From: JAVKSL01 sp050744085
Lineage (GTDB): Bacteria > Actinomycetota > Acidimicrobiia > Acidimicrobiales > JAJPHD01
Length of the DNA: 40,112 bases
Reading direction: 5' to 3'
Assembly (NCBI GenBank): GCA_050744085.1
Contig: JBOGGU010000008.1
Coordinates: forward strand, 1 to 40,112
In this document: positions 15,691 to 23,037 of the stretch, piece after piece
Layout of the letters: each line of letters begins with the position of its first letter
How positions within the stretch are numbered: the stretch's first letter is position 1
The notes under the pieces: model-generated
Told to the model about the DNA's origin: nothing
The model's input: only the letters and a program-made list of their open reading frames with translations
Databases searched by the model: none
Position numbers and translations under genes: made by a program

Positions 15691-16734
15691 TCAGATGGGG
15701 GGTGTTCCGGCGCCGGAGGAGGGCTGCTCAGCGATGTCACCCGCAACGTGTTCCCCGCCGGCGAGCCCCTCCGCCGGGTCGTTCTCCTCGGGCGCGCGGT
15801 TCCCCCGGTCGTCGACCTCGGCAGCGGCCATGGCCCCGGCTGGCACGCGTATCACCTGCCGCCTCCGCATCCGTCGCAACCGAGCCCCGTCCCAGTTGCC
15901 GAACTCGTTCTCCGGCAGCCACTCGTTGGCCCAGCAATCCCACCTGCTCTTGATGTCTCCCAGTGCTTGGGACTCCAGCAGTCGCTGGGACCCGTCTCGG
16001 GCGTGCCACACGGCCAGCATGTAGATCTCGCCAAGCTTGCCGATCCCCAGCGCCGCTCGTACGAAGCCCTCAGAGCTCTGAGCCTCGGCTCGGAGGCGGC
16101 GCATGGAGCGCCAGGCCGGGACGAGATGACGGATGGGCGCCCTCAGGTAGACGATGGCCCCACTTGCCTCGCCCACCTCGGCGCGTCGCCGGCGGGCGAA
16201 CTCCGTGGCCTCGTAGCAGGCTGCGCCGTTGGCACCGGTCGCGGCCCGCAAGCGAGGCAGGTGCTCCAACGCCTGCCGGAGGCGCTCGTCGGGCACGGGC
16301 CGTACCGGCGCGGCCACCTCGGTCGGGGCGAAGGTAACGCCTTTCCAAGACCCGGTCTCGATAGCTCCGGGGCGCCAGCGCATGAGCCAGAAGGAGCGCA
16401 GCAGGCGCGCGAACAGCCACATGATCTCCTCGTGCGCACCCGAGCGCATGAACTCGGACATGTCATGGCGGGAGCGCCACACCGTGATGGTCCAGAACTC
16501 GCTGGGCCCGGCTATGACGCTCGCCCAGCGCACGACGGACGGATCTGCCTCCAGCTGGCGGCGGACCCGCATCGTCGCCACCAGCATCGGAGGGAAGAGC
16601 CAGGGTCCGTGAAGCCTAGACCTGGTGGTCACGACGAACAGCTTGCCCTCCCCGGGGCTGGGCCCTTGGGGTGCATTGACGCCGGCATTGACGCCAGCGC
16701 TGACGCCAGCGGACACCGGCCGCCTGGAGGTCAA
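15691..16734 (-). CDS. Two-domain ferredoxin-fold (monooxygenase-like) protein
   Basis: The 347-residue product appears to contain two dimeric alpha/beta-barrel-type domains. The first (about 30-140) has FVVTTRSRLHGPWLFPPMLVATMRVRRQL, then FWTITVWRSRHDMSEFMRS. The second (about 180-300) has ACYEATEFARRRR, AIVYLRAPIRHLVPAWRSMRRL and MLAVWHARDGSQRLLES. This looks like DUF3291 or spheroidene-monooxygenase-like proteins, assigned from pattern only. The N-terminus has AGVx-type repeats and the C-terminus is Glu/Gly-rich and disordered. The TTG start at 16734 directly follows the stop of the upstream CooC-like gene, so the pair is one operon. A GTG six codons in is an alternative start. Confidence 0.75.
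   Translation of the reverse strand: MTSRRPVSAGVSAGVNAGVNAPQGPSPGEGKLFVVTTRSRLHGPWLFPPMLVATMRVRRQLEADPSVVRWASVIAGPSEFWTITVWRSRHDMSEFMRSGAHEEIMWLFARLLRSFWLMRWRPGAIETGSWKGVTFAPTEVAAPVRPVPDERLRQALEHLPRLRAATGANGAACYEATEFARRRRAEVGEASGAIVYLRAPIRHLVPAWRSMRRLRAEAQSSEGFVRAALGIGKLGEIYMLAVWHARDGSQRLLESQALGDIKSRWDCWANEWLPENEFGNWDGARLRRMRRRQVIRVPAGAMAAAEVDDRGNRAPEENDPAEGLAGGEHVAGDIAEQPSSGAGTPPI
16674..16715. repeat. 12-bp tandem repeat coding for AGVx units
   Basis: About three and a half units of the type CATTGACGCCGG encode SAGV-SAGV-NAGV-NA near the N-terminus of the leftward gene. It is the same peptide unit as in the J-domain protein linker at 7465-7524. Confidence 0.7.
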
Positions 16735-16735
16735 C

Positions 16736-17491
16736 TCAGACGCCGGCCGTCACCCCATCGAGGAATTCGAGGACTCCCTCGACGGCATCGCGGACTGCCT
16801 TGGCGCTGCCCAGGGGAACCCGGCAGCCGGCGCGGTCGGCCTCGATCACGTCCGGCTCGTAGGGGATCACCCCGGCCAGGGGGACCCCGTACTCGGCGCA
16901 CAGCTCAGTGAAGAACTCCCCGTCCTGGGGAAGGCGGGCCTTGTTACCGAGCCCGTAGGTCCGGGTGAGCCCCAACTCCTCCGCCAGGGACTGGGTGCGA
17001 GCTGCGGTGAGCACAGACTTGCGGCTGGGCTCCATCACGACCAGGAGCACGTCGGCGTGGGCCAGGGTGCCCCCGGATCGGCTGAGGTGCTCCAAGCCGG
17101 CCTCCATGTCGATGAGGGTGATGTCGGCGGCGTCGTCGAGCGCAGCCCCCAAGAAGCTGCGGACGGTAGCGTGGCCTGCACAAGTGCATCCGGCCCCCGC
17201 CTCGCTCACCTTGATGGCGGACATGAGGGTGGCGCCGGCAGGCGTTGCTCGCCCGTAGTCGGCCATCAGGGCCAAGGGGGTCGACTCTCCCCGCCCGACG
17301 ATCAACGAGCGCGGCAGCACCGGGACCGCCTCCATCTCCTCCAGGCTGAGCCCCAGGGAAACCCCGAGGTTGGGGTTGGAGTCGGTGTCGATCGCCACCA
17401 CCCTCTTCCCCTGCCTGGCGTAGGCTTCTGAGATCAGGGCAGACAGGGTTGTCTTGCCCACCCCGCCCTTGCCGACGATTCCAAGCTTCAT
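16736..17491 (-). CDS. CooC-type nickel-insertion ATPase 3
   Basis: The 251-residue ATPase has Walker A GKGGVGKTT (8-16), DTDSNPNLG (35-43), a CxC pair in AGCTCAGH (C102, C104) and ITLIDMEAGLEHLSR as Walker B region. All marks of a CooC nickel chaperone are present. ATG 17491 has GGAGG eight bases upstream. It is divergent from the hydrogenase operon with about 200 bases between starts, which strongly suggests a role in hydrogenase maturation or a neighbouring Ni enzyme. A -10-like GATACT with TTTACC 18 bases upstream is readable on the minus strand around 17560-17590. Confidence 0.92.
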   Translation of the reverse strand: MKLGIVGKGGVGKTTLSALISEAYARQGKRVVAIDTDSNPNLGVSLGLSLEEMEAVPVLPRSLIVGRGESTPLALMADYGRATPAGATLMSAIKVSEAGAGCTCAGHATVRSFLGAALDDAADITLIDMEAGLEHLSRSGGTLAHADVLLVVMEPSRKSVLTAARTQSLAEELGLTRTYGLGNKARLPQDGEFFTELCAEYGVPLAGVIPYEPDVIEADRAGCRVPLGSAKAVRDAVEGVLEFLDGVTAGV

Positions 17492-17602
17492 GGCATACAC
17501 CTCCGTAGTGGATCGGCTCACGTGACCTGTCTGTGACTGTAACGCTTGGGCTCCCAGTATCGCGCTCACACACTCACCGGGTAAACTCGCCCGGACGGCC
17601 GC

Positions 17603-17631
17603 TTGACGGCGACTGCCTGTTAGTGTAAGAT
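17603..17631 (+). promoter_or_regulatory. Sigma70-type promoter of the hydrogenase operon
   Basis: TTGACG (17603-17608), 17 bases, TAAGAT (17626-17631), about 68 bases upstream of the small-subunit ATG. GGAGG (17687-17691) is the ribosome binding site, seven bases from the ATG. Confidence 0.7.
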
Positions 17632-17698
17632 ACATATACCGGCCCAGGATCGGTCGGGAGGAGGCAGTTCGAGGCTCGATAGGAGCGGAGGTATCGTT

Positions 17699-19234
17699 AT
17701 GCCAGTTGTCGAAGGCCCGCGCAAGGAGGCCAGCGAAGCGATGGGAGGGGCGCCAGCCGCTCCGGCCGCGCCCGGCGAGGCCCACGGATCCGGTGAGAGC
17801 GACACGGCCCCCCAGCCAGAGTCAGCACTGGCCCGCACGTTGGCCAGGAAGGCGGGGCAGGAGCTCAGCCCGCTTGCATCGGCTGGCGCCGGCGCCGGTT
17901 CCGTGGGCTACCAGCGGACTACCAGCTCGGTCTACGGAGGTCCCTCCACGGCAGCGCACACCAGGCCAGTTGCCCCCGTGCCGCCCCGCGCACCAGCCGA
18001 GCCGGCGCTTCCCCGGCCCGCTTCCCGCAACGGCATCGAGGAGTGGACCGCCACCCCGCCCGAATGGACTAAGGATCCGTACCAACCCTTGGCGCCGATC
18101 GGGGTGCGCAGCCCGTCCGACCCGGTGACCGCGGACGCCACCACCTTCGGCCCGCTCCAGAAGGCCTACCTGATCTGGATGGTGGGCGGCTCCTGCGACG
18201 GGTGCACCGTGGCCGTCTCCGGGGGCACGCATCCCAGGGTGGAGCACTTGTTGAGGGGGATCCTCCCGGGCCTGCCCCGCATCGAGCTCATCCACACGGT
18301 CATCTCCATGGAGTCCGGCCCGGAGTGGGTGCACAACCTGTTCATGGCCGAGCGCGGCGAGCTCGATGCCCCCTACGTCATCACCTGGGAGGGCTCGATC
18401 ATGGACGAGTCCATCTCCGGCACTGGGCACTGGATGGGCCTGGGGGAGGACCCGGAGAGCGGGCGCCAGATCACCAGCCTCGAATGGCTGGACCGCCTGG
18501 CCCCCGGCGCAGCAGCGGTCATCGCCATCGGCACCTGCGCCACCTGGGGCGGGATCCCTGCCGCCAAGGGCAACGTCACCAACTCCATGGGGATGATGGA
18601 CTACCTGGGCAAGGACTACCGATCAGCTTTCGGGGTCCCGGTGGTGAACGTCCCAGGTTGCTCCCCGATCGGGGACAACTACCTCGAGACTGCCGCCGCG
18701 GTCCTGCTGTTCCTCAACGGACTGGCGCCGTTGCCCGAGTTCGACGAGCTGGGTCGACCAGCCTGGTTGTTCGGCGAGACGGTCCACCGCCACTGCCCCA
18801 GGGCGGGTTACTACGAGGAGGGCGTCTTCGCCGAGAGCTACGGCGACAAGGAGTGCCTGGTGGAGCTGGGCTGCTGGGGCCCAGTTGTGCAGTGCAACAT
18901 CGCCGAGCGAGGGATAGTGGACGGCCACGGTGGCTGCATGAACGTGGGGGGCGTGTGCATCGGGTGCACCATGCCCGGTTTCCCCGACAAGTTCTCCCCG
19001 TTCTACGAGGTGGCCCCGGGCTCTTTGATCTCCAGCAACACCAGCCGAGTTGCCGGGGGGGCGATCCGGCGCATGCGGGCGATCAGCCGGGCGGACAAGA
19101 ACATGTCGGTTCGCTGGGAGGAGGGGCGCCCGAGCGGCTGGTCCCGGGCCCGAACCGGGGTCCCTCCGGGCTCGGTGAAGGTGATCGACCGGTTCTACTC
19201 CGCCTACCAGCACTCCAAGGAGTCCTACAACTAG
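17699..19234 (+). CDS. hhyS: [NiFe]-hydrogenase small subunit, group 1h-like, extended N-terminus
   Basis: Electron-transfer subunit of an H2-oxidising uptake hydrogenase, carrying three Fe-S clusters. The first 150 of 511 residues are Pro/Ala/Gly-rich and look disordered; no Tat signal is seen, as in cytosolic group 1h enzymes. The proximal cluster ligands are C166 and C169 (SCDGC), C280 (GTCATWGG) and C321 (PGCSP). The distal and medial sets are H363, C366, C386, C392, then C399, C413, C420, C423. Overall wording (SGGTHPRVEHLL, ISMESGPEWVHNLFMAERGELDAPYVITWEGSI) is that of the actinobacterial high-affinity group. That group, to my knowledge, has Asp in place of C169, so this protein may belong to a sister lineage. 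A promoter and GGAGG precede the ATG. It opens a co-directional nine-gene run. Confidence 0.95.
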   Translation: MPVVEGPRKEASEAMGGAPAAPAAPGEAHGSGESDTAPQPESALARTLARKAGQELSPLASAGAGAGSVGYQRTTSSVYGGPSTAAHTRPVAPVPPRAPAEPALPRPASRNGIEEWTATPPEWTKDPYQPLAPIGVRSPSDPVTADATTFGPLQKAYLIWMVGGSCDGCTVAVSGGTHPRVEHLLRGILPGLPRIELIHTVISMESGPEWVHNLFMAERGELDAPYVITWEGSIMDESISGTGHWMGLGEDPESGRQITSLEWLDRLAPGAAAVIAIGTCATWGGIPAAKGNVTNSMGMMDYLGKDYRSAFGVPVVNVPGCSPIGDNYLETAAAVLLFLNGLAPLPEFDELGRPAWLFGETVHRHCPRAGYYEEGVFAESYGDKECLVELGCWGPVVQCNIAERGIVDGHGGCMNVGGVCIGCTMPGFPDKFSPFYEVAPGSLISSNTSRVAGGAIRRMRAISRADKNMSVRWEEGRPSGWSRARTGVPPGSVKVIDRFYSAYQHSKESYN

Positions 19235-19316
19235 CCATCCCGGCGCACACGACAGACCGACAGACCGCGAGGCCTTGACTGGCCTCGAACCACGAAGAGA
19301 CGAGAGAGAGATCCAT

Positions 19317-21194
19317 ATGTGCTTCAAGAACCTGCCAATCGAGTTCGACAGCGGGGGGAAGGCCCGCCTGCGTGAGGGGATGGGCAATCCCTATTCGCTG
19401 GCGGTGGCCGAACGCAAGGAGTGGGTCCGGGCCAAGAGCGTCGGCGCCATGGTGGCCCCTCCCAGGCTGCGGGACTGGAACATCGACCCGGTGACCCGGG
19501 TCGCCGGAGCACTGTCGGTGCACACGGTCTTGGACCTTGTCAATCGCCAGGCCATCGAAGCCCACGCTCAGGCAATGCTGTTCCGGGGATACGAGATCAT
19601 CCTGCAGGGCCGCGACCCGCGTGACGCCATCGACATCAGCTCCCGGGCTTGCGGAGTGTGTGGAGGGGTGCATGCGACTGTCTCGGCCCTCGCCATCGAG
19701 CAGGCCTTTGGCATCTGCCCACCGCCGCTCGGCGTCGAGGTGCGCAACCTGGGTGAGATCGGCGAGATGTTCTACGACCACCCCCTCCACCTCGGGCTCC
19801 TCGCCGGACCCGACTACTCCAGCTCGATCATGGCGGTCACCAACCCAGAGCTGTTGACCCGGGCCGAGAAGACGTTGGCGCCCCACGCCGACATCCACGG
19901 GTACCTGACCATCAAGGACATCATGGATGCCCTGAACCCGCTCACCGGGAGGATCTACCTCGAGGCACTGGAGTGGACCAGGGTGGGCCGCATCATGTGC
20001 ATGCTCATGTACGGCAAGTACCCGCACCCCTCCACCATCGTGCCAGGGGGGGTCTCCACCACCGTGTCCACCTCCACGTTCAACGAGTTCTACACCCAGC
20101 TCGGCAAGATCTTCGACTTCTGCAAGCAGATCACGGGCATCTGGGACGACATCTGCGACTTCTTCCTGGAGGCCAACCCCGATTACGAGCAGGTCGGTGC
20201 TCGGTCGACCAGCTTGATGCAGACCGGCATCTGGGACGACTCCACCGTCTACGACGCCACTTACGCCAACTGTGACGCCTGGGGCAACCGCCGGTGGGCC
20301 CGCCCGGGCATCGTCGTGGACGGCCAGGTCGTGACCACCAACCTCACCGAGATCAACATGGGCTTCGAGGAGTTCGTGAACAGCTCGTTCTACGAGGACT
20401 GGACCACCACCGGTCCTCCCCGGTTCTCCACAGACCCTCTGGGCAACCCGATCTCGCCGTACCACCCCTGGAACAAGACCACGCTTCCCCGGCCCGAGGG
20501 CAAGAACTTCAAGGAGCGCTATACCTGGGACACCGCCCCGCGCTGGGACCGCCAGGTTTGCGAGACCGGCACCTACGGGCGCATGTGGACCACCGCCCTG
20601 ATCGGGGAGACGCCAGCCGAGAACCAGTTCCTCGAGGCGACCGGCGACGGGCTGCGGATGGTGATGCCGCGTCACGAGCTTCCCGAGATGGAGCTGTTCT
20701 GGCCGGTGCCCCGGACCCTCAACGCCTTGGAGCGCAACCGAGGACGCGCCTACGCCATGGCGTTCACCGCGGCCATCGGGATGAACTGCATGTTGAAGGC
20801 GCTGGAGTACTGGCGCAACGGGGAGACGGCGGTGCACACCAGCTTCAAGGTCCCCAAGGACGAGAGGGTGTCGGTGGGAATGTGGGAGGCCGGGCGAGGC
20901 TGGTTGGTCCATCACCTCCACATGGATAAAGGGGCAATCGTGAACTACCAGATCACGACCCCGTCCACCATCAATGCCTCCCCCAGCGACCCCTTCGGGG
21001 GCCTGGGCCCCTACGAGGAGGCGATCGTCGGTACGCCTATCCTGGAGAGCATGAGCGACGACGAGATCAAGGGGATCGACATCCTGCGCACCATCCGCAG
21101 CTTCGACCCCTGCATGCCCTGCACCACCCACATGGACACCGGCAAGGGCACGATCGTCCGAGAGGTGAACTCCTGCGGTTGCACGCTGGAATGA
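19317..21194 (+). CDS. hhyL: [NiFe]-hydrogenase large (catalytic) subunit, group 1h-like
   Basis: Catalytic subunit that holds the Ni-Fe(CN)2CO site and splits H2. The 625-residue protein has the L1 motif RACGVCGGVH (C112, C115) and the L2 motif DPCMPCTTHM (C599, C602, H605); these four Cys bind the metals. Group 1h-type signatures include DPVTRVAGALSVHTVLDL, GYEIILQGRDPRDAIDISSRACGVC and YDHPLHLGLLAGPDYS. After H605 a 20-residue tail is expected to be cut off by a maturation protease; unusually it carries a Cys-Gly-Cys. ATG 19317 has a weak purine-rich site upstream (GAGAGAG). It follows the small subunit by 82 bases, and its stop overlaps the next start (ATGA). Confidence 0.97.
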   Translation: MCFKNLPIEFDSGGKARLREGMGNPYSLAVAERKEWVRAKSVGAMVAPPRLRDWNIDPVTRVAGALSVHTVLDLVNRQAIEAHAQAMLFRGYEIILQGRDPRDAIDISSRACGVCGGVHATVSALAIEQAFGICPPPLGVEVRNLGEIGEMFYDHPLHLGLLAGPDYSSSIMAVTNPELLTRAEKTLAPHADIHGYLTIKDIMDALNPLTGRIYLEALEWTRVGRIMCMLMYGKYPHPSTIVPGGVSTTVSTSTFNEFYTQLGKIFDFCKQITGIWDDICDFFLEANPDYEQVGARSTSLMQTGIWDDSTVYDATYANCDAWGNRRWARPGIVVDGQVVTTNLTEINMGFEEFVNSSFYEDWTTTGPPRFSTDPLGNPISPYHPWNKTTLPRPEGKNFKERYTWDTAPRWDRQVCETGTYGRMWTTALIGETPAENQFLEATGDGLRMVMPRHELPEMELFWPVPRTLNALERNRGRAYAMAFTAAIGMNCMLKALEYWRNGETAVHTSFKVPKDERVSVGMWEAGRGWLVHHLHMDKGAIVNYQITTPSTINASPSDPFGGLGPYEEAIVGTPILESMSDDEIKGIDILRTIRSFDPCMPCTTHMDTGKGTIVREVNSCGCTLE

Positions 21195-21766
21195 GTGTTG
21201 CTCCCGCCGGGGCGGGGCCAGGAGCGGCAGCCTCCACCGGCCCCGTCCTGGTGGGAGGCATCGGTCATCCCTGGCTGCGTGACCTGGACTTCGGCACTCA
21301 GTTCCTGCGACGGGTCGAGGGCTGTGGCTGGCCGGACGGGGTCAGGCTGGAGGACCTGTCCTACTCTGCGCATCGGGTGCTGCACACCCTGCAGGACATA
21401 GCGCCCTCCAAGGTGGTCCTGGTGTGCTGCGTGCTCCGGGAGACCGACCCGCCGGGAACGGTCAGGCGGTACCGCCTGGACCTCACGCCCCCGCCGGACG
21501 ACGAGGTGGCGGAGCGTCTGGGAGAGGCGGTGGGGGGGGTGATCGACCTCGACCACACCCTGGCCGTAGTCCGCTACTGGAAGGGCTTCCCGCCCGACAC
21601 TAGCGTCATCGAGATCGAACCAGGTGACGTGTCCTTCGGTCTGGGCTTCTCCGAGCCCGTCGAGGCGGTGGTCGACCAGGTCTTGGCGGCAGTGCGCGAC
21701 GAGCTGGGCATGGTCTCCCTGGGCCCCGAGCACAGTCCAGCGAAGCCGACGATGGGGCCGCTGTAG
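21191..21766 (+). CDS. HybD/HycI-like maturation protease homologue, degenerate
   Basis: The 191-residue product starts with a short Ala/Gly/Pro segment, then VGGIGHPWLRDLDFG (about 21-35). This matches the GxGNxxxxDxGxG opening of hydrogenase maturation proteases but has His for Asn and an altered acidic ligand region. The second ligand position, usually Asp in VVxDAVD, reads VVLVCCVLRET, so nickel binding is probably lost or changed. The rest keeps the length and alternation of the fold. It may be a non-catalytic partner or large-subunit chaperone rather than the peptidase. ATG 21191 overlaps the large-subunit stop, so it is tightly coupled. The function is inferred from fold-like motifs only. 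Confidence 0.7.
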   Translation: MSVAPAGAGPGAAASTGPVLVGGIGHPWLRDLDFGTQFLRRVEGCGWPDGVRLEDLSYSAHRVLHTLQDIAPSKVVLVCCVLRETDPPGTVRRYRLDLTPPPDDEVAERLGEAVGGVIDLDHTLAVVRYWKGFPPDTSVIEIEPGDVSFGLGFSEPVEAVVDQVLAAVRDELGMVSLGPEHSPAKPTMGPL

Positions 21767-21780
21767 ATGGGGCCGCTGTA
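21751..21780 (+). repeat. 15-bp tandem duplication at a stop/start junction
   Basis: GATGGGGCCGCTGTA occurs twice in a row. Each copy together with the next base gives CTG TAG then ATG, so the stop codon of one gene and the start region of the next have been duplicated. The second copy is untranslated spacer ahead of ATG 21782. Confidence 0.9.
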
Positions 21781-21781
21781 G

Positions 21782-22405
21782 ATGAGTTCGGACGAGCTGG
21801 CTTACGAGGAGGTGCTCTCCCGGGTGGCCGACCTGGCGGAGGAGCTCACGGCCTGGGCCGACCCCGAGGTCTCGGGGCGGGCTGGCGAGCTGCTCGACTG
21901 GGTGGACGCCTTCCACCGCGACGGCCTGGGGCGCCTGGTCGACATGATCCGCCAGTGGCGGGGCGAGATCTTCTTGGAGGCAGTAGCCGCCGACCCGATC
22001 GCGGGGGTCATGCTGGAGGCATACGGCCTCGGAGCGTCGGATGAGGTGCAGTCTGAGGCGGAGGGGGCCGTGGCCAGTGCCCTCGAGGACGTCAGGCCGA
22101 TGATCGAGTCCCACGGAGGGGCGATCGAGGTTGACGAGGTGGTCGACGGCGTCGTACGGGTCCGCCTCTCCGGCACCTGCGACGGCTGCCCCAGCTCTCA
22201 GGCCACCCTCACCTACGGGGTCGAGTCGGCGCTGCGAGAGCACTGGCCAATGTTCAGACGCCTCGAGGTGCTGGACCCAGCCACCGAGGTGGACCCCTCG
22301 AAGTCCTCGCTCACCTGCGGGGTGCCGCTGCCTGCAGGCCAGCTCCGCCCCGCCGGCAGCTCAGCCGAGCTGCCGCCCGTGCCCGTCAAGCTGCGTCACC
22401 GTTGA
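21782..22405 (+). CDS. NifU C-terminal domain protein in the hydrogenase operon
   Basis: The 207-residue product has a helical N-terminal half (about 1-95; LSRVADLAEELTAW, LVDMIRQWRGEIFLEAVAADP). A NifU-like Fe-S scaffold domain follows (about 96-165) with the CxxC motif GTCDGCPSS (C133, C136) and the typical MIESHGGAIEVDEV. A Pro/Ser tail ends it. NifU-C domains carry [4Fe-4S] clusters to target proteins, so supply of clusters to the hydrogenase small subunit, or a role as electron carrier, is plausible. The start follows the duplicated junction. Its stop overlaps the next gene's TTG start. A Cys in the tail (SLTCGV) could be an extra ligand. Confidence 0.88.
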   Translation: MSSDELAYEEVLSRVADLAEELTAWADPEVSGRAGELLDWVDAFHRDGLGRLVDMIRQWRGEIFLEAVAADPIAGVMLEAYGLGASDEVQSEAEGAVASALEDVRPMIESHGGAIEVDEVVDGVVRVRLSGTCDGCPSSQATLTYGVESALREHWPMFRRLEVLDPATEVDPSKSSLTCGVPLPAGQLRPAGSSAELPPVPVKLRHR

Positions 22406-23037
22406 GCGCCCTCGACCTGGATGCCACCGAGGTCGCGTATCGCGCCCGGGCGTTGGCCCAGGCGCACCCGCTCTCCCGGATGGCCAAGCGCTACCTCGAT
22501 CGGGTGGTCGCCGACCAGCGGACCTCCCAGCCCCTGCCCGAGATCGGCATCTGGGCGGGAGCGGCGATCCTCAACGGCTACTGCGTGCGCCGGGTGGAGG
22601 AGGGTGCGGCGGGGCTCGCGCCCGAGGAGCCGGACCGCATCAGCGACGGCGAACCCCGAGAAGGGGAGGTACTCGACCAGCTCGAAGAGGCCGCCTCACA
22701 CATCGCCGCCGCGCTCAGGACTGGCGAAGCCGACCGCAACCTGGTGGGCGACGACGCCCGGACAGTGGGTGCGCTCGACCAGATCGTCACGTCGGAGGTG
22801 GAAAGACGGCTCGACCACTGGCGAGACAGCGTGGACGACAAGGCGTGGGAGGAGCTGGCGGAGTACATCACCTGGTGGGTTGTCAAGGGCTACGCTCTGC
22901 GGGCTGCCGAGGTGAGCGGCTGGCAGGAGCGCCGGGAGCCTTCTCGGGCGCCGGAGCCTGCCCCGGGCCCCGCCTCGCCGGACCCGGGCGCCGCCTCGCC
23001 GGACCCGGGCGCCGCCTCGCCGGCGGATGGCGCATGA
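22402..23037 (+). CDS. Conserved-looking hydrogenase-operon protein, unknown
   Basis: The 211-residue product is mostly helical and charged (ATEVAYRARALAQAHPLSRMAKRYLDRVVADQ, LEEAASHIAAALRTGE, VERRLDHWRDSV, WEELAEYITWWVVKGYALR). A Pro/Ala/Asp tail (from about 180) is built from a 21-bp DNA repeat. No domain is recognised and no metal-binding motif is seen. Translation probably begins at TTG 22402, overlapping the upstream stop (TTGA), and it ends in an ATGA overlap with the maturation protease. Such overlaps on both sides argue for a real gene with a hydrogenase-linked role. Confidence 0.72.
   Translation: MSALDLDATEVAYRARALAQAHPLSRMAKRYLDRVVADQRTSQPLPEIGIWAGAAILNGYCVRRVEEGAAGLAPEEPDRISDGEPREGEVLDQLEEAASHIAAALRTGEADRNLVGDDARTVGALDQIVTSEVERRLDHWRDSVDDKAWEELAEYITWWVVKGYALRAAEVSGWQERREPSRAPEPAPGPASPDPGAASPDPGAASPADGA
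22969..23026 (+). repeat. 21-bp in-frame tandem repeat
   Basis: About two and a half copies of a GCCTCGCCGGACCCGGGCGC-type unit encode ASPDPGA units in the tail of the 22402-23037 gene. Confidence 0.8.

Noticed and set aside
19083..21131. 682-codon open frame antisense to the hydrogenase large subunit
   Set aside because: It is a by-product of high GC codon bias. The sense frame has all catalytic motifs, and the antisense product is His/Gly/Val-rich with no domain.
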